Assembly (NCBI GenBank): GCA_937924895.1 | Contig: CALEYP010000016.1 | Coordinates: 1-50,597, forward strand | Reading direction: 5' to 3' | DNA length: 50,597 nt | DNA from: an uncultured Alphaproteobacteria bacterium | GTDB taxonomy: Bacteria; Pseudomonadota; Alphaproteobacteria; Puniceispirillales; Puniceispirillaceae | Shown here: positions 42,183 through 50,597 of the stretch, piece after piece | Layout of the letters: the number at the start of each line of letters is the position of its first letter | How positions within the stretch are numbered: the stretch's first letter is position 1 | Position numbers and translations under genes: made by a program | Notes under the pieces: model-generated | Databases searched by the model: none | The model's input: the letters and a program-made list of their open reading frames with translations, nothing else | Told to the model about the DNA's origin: nothing

Positions 42183-44618
42183 ATGAAATCACATGCTAGA
42201 GTCGTCGTGATTGGCGGTGGTGCCGTCGGTGTTGGTACATTATATCACCTTGCTAAAAAAGGGTGGTCAGATGTTGTGCTTATTGAAAGAAAAGAGCTGA
42301 CATCTGGATCGACATGGCACGCTGCTGGCTTGTTGCCACTTTTCAATATGTCTTATTCTGTTGGTCAGATTCACAAATATTCAGTAGAGCTTTATGGCCG
42401 TCTTCAAGAAGAAACAGGCATGCATGCTGGCCTCTCTCGTGTGTCAAATATCCGTCTTGCGACCAATCAGGACCGCATGGATGAATATATGCAATATAAG
42501 GGTGTGGCAGAAACTATCGGGGTGAATGTCGAAGTTCTGACACCTGAGGAAGTGGTCGAACATTGGCCATTGGCGCAAGCTGATGGTCTTATCGGTGCCA
42601 TCCGTCACCCAGATGATGGCTACATTCAGCCAGCTGATTTGACGCAAGCTATGGCAAAGGGCGCCCGTGATAATGGTGCCGAGATTTATCGTAACACCAC
42701 TGTGACTGCGATTGAGCGCACCGAAGCTGGTGAGTGGAAAATCACCACAGATAAGGGTGAGATCACATGTGAGCATGTTGTATCATGTACAGGTAACTTT
42801 GCGCGCCAGACAGGACGTATGGTTGGCCTAGACATCCCTGTGATCCCTGTTGAACATCACTATATTGTGACAGAGCCGCATCCAGCCATCCAAGAGCGCC
42901 AAGCCAAAGGCTTGCCAGAAATGGGCGTGCTTCGTGAATCAGATGGCAGCTGGTATATGCGCGAAGAAAATGGTGGCCTGATCCTCGGCCCTTACGAAGT
43001 TGGCGCGCCTGTTTGCTATTTTGACGGCCCATCAGATGATTCAGAATATGAGCTCTTCCAAGAAGATCTTGAACGTTTGATGCCGCATATTGAATCAGCC
43101 ATTCACCGTGTGCCTGCGTTCGCAGAGGTTGGTGTGAAAAAGGTCTATAATGGCGCGATTGCCTATACACCTGATGGTAGCCCTATCATCGGTCCAGCTT
43201 GGGATTTGCCAAATTTCTGGCTCAATGAAGGCCATAGCTTTGGTATTACAGCCACTGGCGGCGCTGGTTGGCAGTTGGCTGAATGGATTGTCGAAGGCGA
43301 GCCAACCATTGACATGAATGGTGTCGATCCTCGTCGCTTTGGCTCCTATGCCACAAAGAGCTATTTGAAGGAAAAGAACGAAGAAGCTTACGCGAATGTC
43401 TTTACCATTCACTATCCTGATGAAGAACGTGAAGCCGCTCGTCCGTTGCGTACAGCCCCTTGCTATGATCGTCTAAAATCAATGGGTGCTGTCTTTGGGA
43501 ATAAATTTGGTTGGGAGCGTGCGAACTGGTTTGCACCAGAAGGCACAGCACAAGAAGATCACTGGTCATTCCGCCGTTCAAACTGGTTTGAGCATGTCGG
43601 CAATGAAGTCAAGAATGTGACTGAGAATGTCGGTGTTCTTGATATGTCTGCCTTTGCCAAATGCCGTGTTGAAGGTCCAGGTGCAGAAGCATTCCTTGAG
43701 CATTTGACCGCCAATAAATTGCCACGCAAAAAAGGCCGTATCACCTTGGCACATGCTTTGGCCCCTCGTGGTGGCGTGCATTCAGAATTCACCATCATGC
43801 GTGAATCAGATGATAGCTTCTACATCGTATCAGCAGGCGCGGCACAGCGTCTTGACCATGATTGGATTAAAAAGCATATGCCAACCGATCGGTCTGTGAC
43901 GTTCACAGATTTGACAAATTCTATGGGTGTGTTGGTGCTAGCAGGTCCAAAGTCACGTGAGCTATTGCAGCGTTTGACCTTGTCTGATCTATCGAACGAA
44001 GCCTTCCCCTGGTTGTCGGCCCAAAAAATTGATGTGCATTTGGCACCATCTATCGCCGCTCGTGTGAACTTCGTTGGCGAATTGGGTTGGGAATTGCATC
44101 ACCCGATTGAATATCAGAACCATATCTTTGACGCCTTGTTCAAAGCAGGGGCTGATCTCGGGATTAAGCCATTTGGTATTCGTGCAATGGATGCGATGCG
44201 TCTAGAAAAATCATACCGCATGGTTGGCACAGAGATGTCGATTGAATATGCGGCCTTGGAATCTGGCCTAGACCGGTTCGTGAACCTCAAGAAAGATGAC
44301 TTTATCGGTCGTGACGGCTTGGTCGCATGGCAGGAAAAAGGCTTTGCTAACCAATTCGTCACCTTGAAAGTGCATGATACGATTGATGCTGACCCAATCG
44401 GTGGTAACCCGCTCTATCAAAATGGTGAGCTTGTGGGGCGTTGTACCTCTGGCGGCTATGGGTTCCGTGTCGGCTATTCAATTGCCTTGGCGATGGTCAA
44501 GCCAGAACTAGCAGATATTGGTCAGACATTTGAGATTGATATTCTAGGCCAACGTTTCACAGCAGAAGTGATTGAGGAATCACCTTTCGATCCTCAAAAT
44601 GCCTGTTTGCGTGCCTAA
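42183..44618 (+). CDS. Dimethylglycine/sarcosine dehydrogenase-type flavoprotein with THF-binding domain
   Basis: An 811-residue protein. The DAO-type FAD domain (about residues 1-370) starts VVVIGGGAVGVGTLYHLAKKG and carries GSTWHAAGLL; H46 matches the histidine that binds FAD covalently in mitochondrial DMGDH. A central FAO domain and a GcvT-like aminomethyltransferase domain follow (about 430-800), so formaldehyde from each demethylation can be captured as methylene-THF. Dimethylglycine is the best substrate guess because an MttB-family gene follows and sarcosine oxidase genes lie next door. Sarcosine dehydrogenase is the alternative. Electrons probably go to ETF. The start follows GAGAGGA at the usual distance. 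Confidence 0.88.
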   Translation: MKSHARVVVIGGGAVGVGTLYHLAKKGWSDVVLIERKELTSGSTWHAAGLLPLFNMSYSVGQIHKYSVELYGRLQEETGMHAGLSRVSNIRLATNQDRMDEYMQYKGVAETIGVNVEVLTPEEVVEHWPLAQADGLIGAIRHPDDGYIQPADLTQAMAKGARDNGAEIYRNTTVTAIERTEAGEWKITTDKGEITCEHVVSCTGNFARQTGRMVGLDIPVIPVEHHYIVTEPHPAIQERQAKGLPEMGVLRESDGSWYMREENGGLILGPYEVGAPVCYFDGPSDDSEYELFQEDLERLMPHIESAIHRVPAFAEVGVKKVYNGAIAYTPDGSPIIGPAWDLPNFWLNEGHSFGITATGGAGWQLAEWIVEGEPTIDMNGVDPRRFGSYATKSYLKEKNEEAYANVFTIHYPDEEREAARPLRTAPCYDRLKSMGAVFGNKFGWERANWFAPEGTAQEDHWSFRRSNWFEHVGNEVKNVTENVGVLDMSAFAKCRVEGPGAEAFLEHLTANKLPRKKGRITLAHALAPRGGVHSEFTIMRESDDSFYIVSAGAAQRLDHDWIKKHMPTDRSVTFTDLTNSMGVLVLAGPKSRELLQRLTLSDLSNEAFPWLSAQKIDVHLAPSIAARVNFVGELGWELHHPIEYQNHIFDALFKAGADLGIKPFGIRAMDAMRLEKSYRMVGTEMSIEYAALESGLDRFVNLKKDDFIGRDGLVAWQEKGFANQFVTLKVHDTIDADPIGGNPLYQNGELVGRCTSGGYGFRVGYSIALAMVKPELADIGQTFEIDILGQRFTAEVIEESPFDPQNACLRA

Positions 44619-44678
44619 GGGGTTAACGGGACCAGCTAACATTTCATTGTCACAATTTATGTCAAAAAGGACACAAAA

Positions 44679-46229
44679 ATGAGTGAACAAACAACTGAAA
44701 GACGCAGCCGCCGTGGTGGTGGCAGAGATGCACGTCGGAGTGCGCGTGGTGGTGCTGGCGCAGAGCAGGCAGCACCCTACATCACACGCCAGATTGAGCC
44801 TGTTGATATCCTCTCTGATGAGGCGTGCGAAATTATTGAAAATAATGCCGAAACCATTCTAGAAGAAATTGGCATTGATTTCCGCGATGATGCAGAAGCG
44901 CTCTCAATCTTGAAGGATATTGGCTGTGATGTGAAAGGCGAGCGTGTCCATTTCCCTCGTGGGTTGGCACGCAAGATGTGCGAAACGGCACCGTCACAAT
45001 TCACCCAGCATGCGCGCAATGCGTCTCGCTCTGTTGAAATCGGCGGCAAGAATACGGTTTTCGCCCCGGTCTATGGTCCACCATTTGTGCGTGATTTGAA
45101 TAATGAACGCCGCTATGCCGAACTAGAAGACTTCCAAAATATTGTGAAGCTCGTCTATATGCTGCCAGGTCTGCACCATTCAGGCGGGACGGTATGCGAG
45201 CCTGTGGATGTGCCGATCACCAAGCGTCACTTGGATATGATTTACACCCATCTGCGTTATTCAGATAAGCCTTTTATGGGGTCTGTCACAGCGCCAAACC
45301 GCGCACAAGATTCGGTTGATATGGCAAAAATCGTGATGGGTGATGAGTTTGTTGATAACAACACAGTCATGGTCTCATTGATTAACGCCAACTCACCTAT
45401 GACATGGGATGATACCATGTTGGGGGCGTTGAAGGTCTATGCGCGTCATAATCAAGGTGTGATTTTGTCTCCATTCATTTTGGCAGGTGCAATGTCACCT
45501 GTGTCTGTTGCTGGTACGCTTGCTCAGACTTTGGCAGAAGCCATGTCAGGTATCGCCTTCACACAAGCGGTTAATCCTGGTGCGCCTGTTATCTTTGGTA
45601 GCTTTGCGAGCTCAATCTCTATGCAGACAGGTGCGCCAACCTTTGGTACGCCTGAGCCTGCAAAAGTGCTGTATGGTTGTTCGAAATTAGCGCGTCGCCT
45701 TGGGGTGCCGTTCCGCTCTGGCGGCTCTTTAACAGCCTCAAAGACAGCGGATGCACAGGCTGCCTATGAATCTGCTAACACTATTATTCCAACCGTGATG
45801 GGAGGCGTAAATTTTGCGCTTCACTCTGCTGGTTGGATGGAAGGTGGCCTTGTCTCTGACTATGCCAAGCTGTTGCTTGATGCTGACCAGTTGACAATGA
45901 TGGGCTCACTGACAGCTGGAATTGATGTCTCAGATAATGGTCAGGCGATGGATGCTTTGCGTGAAACAGGCCCAGGTCAGCATTTCCTTGGTTCATCTCA
46001 CACACAAGCTAACTTTGAGGATGCGTTCTGGCGTTCCTCATTGGCTGATAATACAACCTTTGAGCAATGGTCATCAGAGGGGTATGTTGAATCACATGAC
46101 CGCGCCCGTGCCCGTGCCAAAGAGATGTTGGCATCTTATGAAGCGCCTCATCTTGATGAGGGCATCAATGAGGCATTGCTGGCCTTTATTGCAAAACAAA
46201 AAGAAGCGCTTCCAGATAGCGAGTTTTAA
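44679..46229 (+). CDS. Non-pyrrolysine MttB-family (glycine betaine-type) corrinoid methyltransferase
   Basis: A 516-residue TIM-barrel methyltransferase of the trimethylamine methyltransferase (MttB) superfamily. The reading frame has no internal amber codon, so it belongs to the non-pyrrolysine group; characterised members use glycine betaine (MtgB) or related quaternary amines. Typical segments are LLHHSGG-like LHHSGGTVCEPVD, SDKPFMGSVTAP, NANSPMTWDD and FGSFASSISMQTGAP. The N-terminal 30 residues are arginine/glycine-rich (eight Arg in residues 8-23), absent from the archaeal core enzyme. It would methylate the corrinoid protein encoded at 19049. It is 60 bases downstream of the dimethylglycine dehydrogenase gene and ends at a bidirectional terminator. 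Confidence 0.9.
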   Translation: MSEQTTERRSRRGGGRDARRSARGGAGAEQAAPYITRQIEPVDILSDEACEIIENNAETILEEIGIDFRDDAEALSILKDIGCDVKGERVHFPRGLARKMCETAPSQFTQHARNASRSVEIGGKNTVFAPVYGPPFVRDLNNERRYAELEDFQNIVKLVYMLPGLHHSGGTVCEPVDVPITKRHLDMIYTHLRYSDKPFMGSVTAPNRAQDSVDMAKIVMGDEFVDNNTVMVSLINANSPMTWDDTMLGALKVYARHNQGVILSPFILAGAMSPVSVAGTLAQTLAEAMSGIAFTQAVNPGAPVIFGSFASSISMQTGAPTFGTPEPAKVLYGCSKLARRLGVPFRSGGSLTASKTADAQAAYESANTIIPTVMGGVNFALHSAGWMEGGLVSDYAKLLLDADQLTMMGSLTAGIDVSDNGQAMDALRETGPGQHFLGSSHTQANFEDAFWRSSLADNTTFEQWSSEGYVESHDRARARAKEMLASYEAPHLDEGINEALLAFIAKQKEALPDSEF

Positions 46230-46245
46230 TCTGGGAAACACCAAT

Positions 46246-46277
46246 AAAAAAGGCTGGCATATATGCCAGCCTTTTTT
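46246..46277. terminator. Bidirectional intrinsic terminator between mttB-like and soxG
   Basis: A perfect 32-base palindrome: six A, the arm GGCTGGCATA, its complement TATGCCAGCC and six T. It reads as a stem with a T-tail on both strands and lies between two convergent operons (stops at 46229 and 46297). Confidence 0.93.
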
Positions 46278-46296
46278 CATGCCATATTTGTATTTG

Positions 46297-46905
46297 TTAG
46301 ACTTTGACCTGACAGCCGCAATCTAAGGCGGCATCTGCAAGGTAGGACACGACATAATCTGTAAAGCTTGTGCGGCACAGAACGAGCCAGCTATCATCAG
46401 CGCAACAGATTAGCGTGACACCAGCGTGCGATAGAATCGTTTGTGCCACATCACCTGCTTTGAAGTGATCTTTATGAAGGTCAAGCGCACAGCCCTTTGC
46501 CAAAACTGTACGGATGCTTTCACCTGTCAGTTTCAGGGTGGTCATGGCATCTGTGATATCAGTCACCGCCATATGAGTTGTGCTGCCAGCATCATTAATT
46601 TGCTGAGCAAGGGCTGATTCTGCGCCTGCCTCAACCAAAAGCATCACCTCATCTGGACCGAGCCATACTGCCAGACGGTCACCAGCCTTATTCATACGAT
46701 TAGCAGGGGCGTTCGTGTCAAACCCCATGATTTTAGTCACAGCTTTATGGAAAGCCGCATCACAACGCAGGTTCAATTTTCCCTGAAATGCGACCTCTTC
46801 AATCACCACTCCAGGCTTACCACCTTCTGGATGGGGGTGAGAGACGGCTTGAATGCCATGAAATGCAGAATTCCCCTGCAAGCTGGGCTTTGCTTGACTA
46901 GCCAT
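46297..46905 (-). CDS. soxG: Sarcosine oxidase gamma subunit
   Basis: A 202-residue protein of the tetrameric sarcosine oxidase gamma family: AGDRLAVWLGPDEVMLLVEAG, DITDAMTTLKLTGESIRTVLAKGCALDLH and a C-terminal RTSFTDYVVSYL. It belongs to the GcvT-like fold and completes the heterotetramer. The ATG at 46905 with AAGGAG seven bases upstream is preferred to one eight codons earlier. It overlaps the soxA stop by eight bases and is the last gene of soxBDAG. Confidence 0.92.
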   Translation of the reverse strand: MASQAKPSLQGNSAFHGIQAVSHPHPEGGKPGVVIEEVAFQGKLNLRCDAAFHKAVTKIMGFDTNAPANRMNKAGDRLAVWLGPDEVMLLVEAGAESALAQQINDAGSTTHMAVTDITDAMTTLKLTGESIRTVLAKGCALDLHKDHFKAGDVAQTILSHAGVTLICCADDSWLVLCRTSFTDYVVSYLADAALDCGCQVKV

Positions 46906-49900
46906 TGAGACGCTCTCCTTTTGGATCATAAAATACCGTGTCAGTAATGACGGCCTCGATTGGGTCCTGCCCGTCTAACATCGGGAAATACACCTTTGTG
47001 CCTTTCAAAGCATGACCATTTTTCAATAAGGCCATCGCAATCGACTTCTTTAGATTCGGTGAATAATAAGAGGATGTCACCTGACCTAGCATCGCCATTG
47101 GCATTGGCTGGTGCGGGTCTAGCACAGCATGCGCTCCTTCTGGGATGACTTGTTTGGGGTCTGTTGTCAAAAGGCCAACGAGTTGCTTGCGCTCAGAATT
47201 CGCCATTGATTTGCGTTCTAAGGCGCGCTTCCCAATAAAGTCGTCCTTCTTCTTTGAAACAATCCAATCCATGCCCAAATCAAGAGGGGTGACGGTGCCA
47301 TCTGTTTCTTGACCAACAATGATAAAGCCCTTTTCCGCACGTAGTACGTGCATGGCTTCGGTACCATATGGGGTAATGCCATGTGGTTCGCCAGCTTTCA
47401 TCAACGCTTTCCATAAGGCTAGGCCATAGCGGGCTGGTACATTAATTTCATAGGATAGCTCGCCTGTGAAAGAAATGCGGAATAGACGCGCTGGCAAACC
47501 GGCAATATGGGCATCCTTCATACTCATGAAAGGGAAGGCTTCATCTGACAGATCAGCTGTGCATCCGGCTTCCATCAGGATTTGCTTGGCGAGCGGGCCT
47601 GATAAGGTGGCCACTGACCATTGCTCTGTGACAGATGTGAGGTGCACATCTAGCTCAGGCCACTCGGTCTGAAGCCATTCTTCCAACCAATCAAGGACGC
47701 CAGCCGCGCCGCCTGTTGTGGTTGTCATATGGAAGTGATTTTCACCAAGGCGTGTTGTCACACCATCATCCATCACCATGCCATCATCTTTGAGCATCAA
47801 GCCATAACGGCAACGACCGACCGGCAACTTGCTCCATGCATTGGTGTAGATGCGGTTTAAGAATTCGGCGGCATCCTTACCGCGGATATCAATCTTGCCC
47901 AAGGTTGAGGCATCAAGCAAACCAGCGGTTTGACGGGCTGCGACTACCTCGCGGTTTACGGCCTCTTCCATGGTTTCCCCATTCTGAGGATAATACCAGG
48001 CACGCATCCACTGGCCCACATGCTCGTAAGTCGCGCCAGCTTCTTTATGCCAGCTATCCATGCGAGTTGTGCGAATAACATCAAACAGGCCTTTAATATC
48101 ACGGCCCGCAATTGCCCCGATATTTGTTGGGCTGTAGGGCATACGGAATGTTGTAGTTCCCACATTTGGGATTTCATTCTGTAGCGAGTTAGCCAAAATA
48201 CCAAGCGCGTTGATGTTAGAGGTTTTTCCTTGGTCAGTCGCCATACCTGTTGTGGTGTAGCGCTTCACATGTTCGACTGAATGATAGCCTTCACGCACAG
48301 CCAATTTAATATCTGAGCCTGTGACATCATTCTGGAAATCAACAAAGGCTTTGTCACCTTGACCAGCTGGCAAACCATTGGCAATCGCCCATGTTGCAAC
48401 CGGCTGATAGGATTGCTTCGGGGCTACCACATCCGGCTGCGCCACTTCATCAGCTGACAGCGAGAGGCGGCTCACTGCTTTTAACGCTACTTTGCTCGCT
48501 TCTTTTAAGCCTTTGGCAAGGTCAAACACGCCATTGGCGGCACCAACTGATTGTTCACGCTCATGAACGCTTGATGGCGAGAAGCAAAGCTGCTTATCAT
48601 CCCATTTCAATTTACCACGTGCCTGCGAGTGCAAATGAACAGCTGGCGATAGGCCGCCAGACATCAACACAAGATCGCAATCCATATGACGCGCTTCGCC
48701 TGTTACTTCTGCACCATCTTCAGATACTGGGCAGACTTCAACAGTGCCAACCCGCAACTTACCAGCCGCCGCAGTAACGGCATGACCAGCAAGCACTTCG
48801 ATGCCAGCCTCTTGCACTTGCTTCATCAATGGCCCTTTGGGTGCAGGACGGATATCGGCAATCGCACGGATAAAGATGCCATGCTTATGAAGCGCAAGGG
48901 CAGTACGGTAGGCATCATCATTGTTCGTGCTGATGACCACACGGCGGCCTGGCAAGGCGCCATAGCGATTAGCATAGAGACGTGCGGCACCGCTTAGCAT
49001 CACCCCTGGTAAGTCATTACCAGAGAAGACAAGTGGTCTTTCATGCGCGCCAGTGGCCAAAATAACCTCAGTCGCGCGCACCTTCCAGATACGCTGACGT
49101 GGCAGATGGGCAGGGCGGCTTGGCAGATGGTCGGTGACTTTCTCGCACAAGGTGAGGAAGTTATGATCCATATAGCCAAACACCGATGTGCGCGGCAATA
49201 ATGTTACATTATCCATCGCCTCAAGCTTGCTGACCAAATCAGCAATGAACGCAGTGCCATCTTGACCATCAATTGTGACGTCACTTTCGCCAAGTAACCA
49301 GCCACCAAATTCATTTTGTTCATCAGCCAAAATGACGCGCGCCCCTGACAGAGCGGCTTGGTAGGCTGCCATCAAACCTGTGGCACCTCCACCGGCAACA
49401 AGCACTTCACAATGCGCATGAGTATGCTCATAGCGGTCAGGATCTTGCGGGTCGTCTGCGACTTTCCCAAGGCCAGCAGCATGGCGAATGACATGCTCAT
49501 AGCTCATCCAGAAAGAAGCGGGCCACATAAAGGTTTTATAGTAAAAGCCCGCTGGGAAGAACCGGCTAAGAAGGGAGTTCACCGCCCCGACATCTACTTT
49601 CAGTGATGGGAAACGGTTCTGGCTCTCTGCGACAAGGCCGTCATAAATCTCTACCTGTGTCGCGCGAAGATTAGGTTCGGCATAAGCGCCAGCCCCAACG
49701 CGCACCAAGGCGTTGGCTTCTTCAGCGCCAGCAGCCATAATGCCGCGCGGTCTGTGATATTTAAATGAGCGGCCTACCAAATGCACACCATTGGCAAGCA
49801 GGGCTGAGGCAAGCGTATCACCTTCAAACCCTTCATAGCGTTTGCCGTCAAAAGTAAAGCTTACGGTTTTTGACCGGTTCACACGTCCACTGGTTGGGGA

Positions 49901-49933
49901 ACGCATTGGATCAGCTTTGCGAAAGAGTCCCAT
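46898..49933 (-). CDS. soxA: Sarcosine oxidase alpha subunit
   Basis: A 1011-residue subunit. N-terminal Fer2_4-like domain (FTFDGKRYEGFEGDTLASALLANG, no iron-sulfur cysteines, as usual), NAD-binding domain (VLVAGGGATGLMAAYQAALSG), the ATGAHERPLVFSGNDLPGVM segment and a C-terminal GcvT-like domain that binds THF. With the beta subunit's FAD/FMN it oxidises sarcosine to glycine and makes methylene-THF. The start shares one base with the soxD stop (TAATG). Confidence 0.95.
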   Translation of the reverse strand: MGLFRKADPMRSPTSGRVNRSKTVSFTFDGKRYEGFEGDTLASALLANGVHLVGRSFKYHRPRGIMAAGAEEANALVRVGAGAYAEPNLRATQVEIYDGLVAESQNRFPSLKVDVGAVNSLLSRFFPAGFYYKTFMWPASFWMSYEHVIRHAAGLGKVADDPQDPDRYEHTHAHCEVLVAGGGATGLMAAYQAALSGARVILADEQNEFGGWLLGESDVTIDGQDGTAFIADLVSKLEAMDNVTLLPRTSVFGYMDHNFLTLCEKVTDHLPSRPAHLPRQRIWKVRATEVILATGAHERPLVFSGNDLPGVMLSGAARLYANRYGALPGRRVVISTNNDDAYRTALALHKHGIFIRAIADIRPAPKGPLMKQVQEAGIEVLAGHAVTAAAGKLRVGTVEVCPVSEDGAEVTGEARHMDCDLVLMSGGLSPAVHLHSQARGKLKWDDKQLCFSPSSVHEREQSVGAANGVFDLAKGLKEASKVALKAVSRLSLSADEVAQPDVVAPKQSYQPVATWAIANGLPAGQGDKAFVDFQNDVTGSDIKLAVREGYHSVEHVKRYTTTGMATDQGKTSNINALGILANSLQNEIPNVGTTTFRMPYSPTNIGAIAGRDIKGLFDVIRTTRMDSWHKEAGATYEHVGQWMRAWYYPQNGETMEEAVNREVVAARQTAGLLDASTLGKIDIRGKDAAEFLNRIYTNAWSKLPVGRCRYGLMLKDDGMVMDDGVTTRLGENHFHMTTTTGGAAGVLDWLEEWLQTEWPELDVHLTSVTEQWSVATLSGPLAKQILMEAGCTADLSDEAFPFMSMKDAHIAGLPARLFRISFTGELSYEINVPARYGLALWKALMKAGEPHGITPYGTEAMHVLRAEKGFIIVGQETDGTVTPLDLGMDWIVSKKKDDFIGKRALERKSMANSERKQLVGLLTTDPKQVIPEGAHAVLDPHQPMPMAMLGQVTSSYYSPNLKKSIAMALLKNGHALKGTKVYFPMLDGQDPIEAVITDTVFYDPKGERLNG

Positions 49934-50295
49934 TATTTGGCTCCCTTCTTCTTCGTTTGAACAGCGGCTTTTTCAGCCTCTGATGCGCGGCGCCAATTTG
50001 TTGCATAGGCGTCTTTGCCAATTTTGGTCTTTGGCATCTGACCCATCGCATAAATTTCGATAATCTCGTGGCTTACAGTGTCACGCACCATATTGAACCA
50101 GCGGCGACAACCAGCCGCATGGCGCCATCTCTCTAGGAACACCCCTTTCGGGTTGTGACGGTAGAATAGATAATCAGCAAATTGTGCATCTGTGATGCTA
50201 TTCTCAGCAAGAGGGCGTGCAATATGGGCTTCGCCACCACAGCTAAATTCCGCTTCGTCTCGCGGCCCACAATGAGGGCAAGAAATCAATAACAT
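49933..50295 (-). CDS. soxD: Sarcosine oxidase delta subunit
   Basis: A 120-residue zinc-binding subunit. C6 and C9 (SCPHCG), H59 and C63 (WRHAAGCRRW) match the zinc site of the crystal structures of heterotetrameric sarcosine oxidase. The C-terminal Lys-rich tail is typical. It lies between soxB (15 bases upstream) and soxA (one-base overlap). Confidence 0.95.
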   Translation of the reverse strand: MLLISCPHCGPRDEAEFSCGGEAHIARPLAENSITDAQFADYLFYRHNPKGVFLERWRHAAGCRRWFNMVRDTVSHEIIEIYAMGQMPKTKIGKDAYATNWRRASEAEKAAVQTKKKGAK

Positions 50296-50310
50296 AGGCT
50301 TATCCTCTTC

Positions 50311-50597
50311 CTAGTGTGCCACGCCAGCGGCGCCATGTTCATCAATCAAATAACCCGTTTCAAATCGTTTCAGCGCATAGGGTTCTGCGATTTTGTTGGG
50401 GCGGTCATTCGCAATCAAATCAGCGAAGACATGGCCAGAACCTGGTGTCGCTTTAAAGCCACCAGTGCCCCACCCACAGTTGAAATACAGCCCATCAACA
50501 TCTGTCTTTGAGATGATAGGTGACGCATCAGGACAGGTGTCAACAATCCCGCCCCAATGACGTAGCATCCGCAGACGAGATAGGAATGGGAATAGCT
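50311..50597 (-). CDS. soxB: Sarcosine oxidase beta subunit, C-terminal part (cut by window edge)
   Basis: The last 95 or so codons of soxB; the frame is open to the window edge and continues in FLSRLRMLRHWGGIVD-type sequence before the internal Met. GLYFNCGWGTGGFKATPGSG is the conserved C-terminal FAD-binding block of SoxB. The catalytic N-terminal part is outside the window. Confidence 0.93.
   Translation of the reverse strand, partial: LFPFLSRLRMLRHWGGIVDTCPDASPIISKTDVDGLYFNCGWGTGGFKATPGSGHVFADLIANDRPNKIAEPYALKRFETGYLIDEHGAAGVAH

Noticed and set aside
44679..46229. Pyrrolysine-encoding MttB.
   Set aside because: No in-frame amber codon interrupts the reading frame and no pyl genes are visible; this is the non-pyrrolysine group.
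46246..46277. Perfect palindrome as a mobile-element or attachment site.
   Set aside because: A and T tracts flank a GC-rich stem between convergent genes, which is the ordinary form of a bidirectional terminator.

Overview
The window reads as a stretch of chromosome from a marine-type alphaproteobacterium. The family set (CarD, an alphaproteobacterial RpoH, DUF1491, DUF1674, a SUV3-like helicase, a ccmABCD cluster, tripartite tricarboxylate transport, tetrameric sarcosine oxidase) and the moderate base composition would suit a SAR116/Puniceispirillum-like or Roseobacter-like lineage. That placement is inference from gene content only. Both window edges cut genes: a heparinase II/III-like gene at the left and soxB at the right. 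Coding density is high, every gap is below 300 bases, and I saw no tRNA, rRNA, CRISPR array, insertion sequence or frameshifted gene.

Region 1 (1-4120) holds a heparinase-like fragment, rsmB, two small conserved proteins (DUF1674, DUF1491), a HisD-family dehydrogenase with altered zinc ligands, and a small exported protein. Region 2 (4148-17184) looks like one tricarboxylate uptake and oxidation island: tcuA/tcuB, a divergent GntR regulator with a tandem GTATAC operator, an AbrB-family membrane protein, an exported phosphatase-like protein, a prpF isomerase, a LeuB/isocitrate-dehydrogenase-like enzyme, a fused TctA-TctB permease, the TctC binding protein and the TctD/TctE two-component pair with PhoB-like direct repeats in front of it.

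Region 3 (17239-24940) has dusA and yciB/ispZ, then the most interesting locus: corrinoid protein, DUF1638, a PF13769 'virulence factor' protein, a MetF-like reductase, an MtrH-like pterin methyltransferase and a RACE corrinoid-activating ferredoxin/ASKHA protein. Region 4 (24953-42011) is mostly housekeeping: ccmABCD, an RNA/DNA helicase and S4 protein, TerB, fdxA, carD, rpoH, a prolyl aminopeptidase, an Xre regulator, xseB-ispA-dxs-tlyA, aroC, fabI, a glycine-zipper envelope protein and pdxH.

Region 5 (42183-50597) returns to methylated amines: a dimethylglycine/sarcosine dehydrogenase, a non-pyrrolysine MttB-family methyltransferase, and convergent soxBDAG. Regions 3 and 5 together can be read as a full route from glycine betaine (or a related quaternary amine) through dimethylglycine and sarcosine to glycine. 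The first methyl group would go by a cobalamin protein to tetrahydrofolate, and the remaining ones directly to tetrahydrofolate. MttB, the MtrH-like protein and RACE each carry an arginine-rich terminal tail, while the corrinoid protein they must all contact has a strongly acidic N-terminus. I propose this as an electrostatic docking code.
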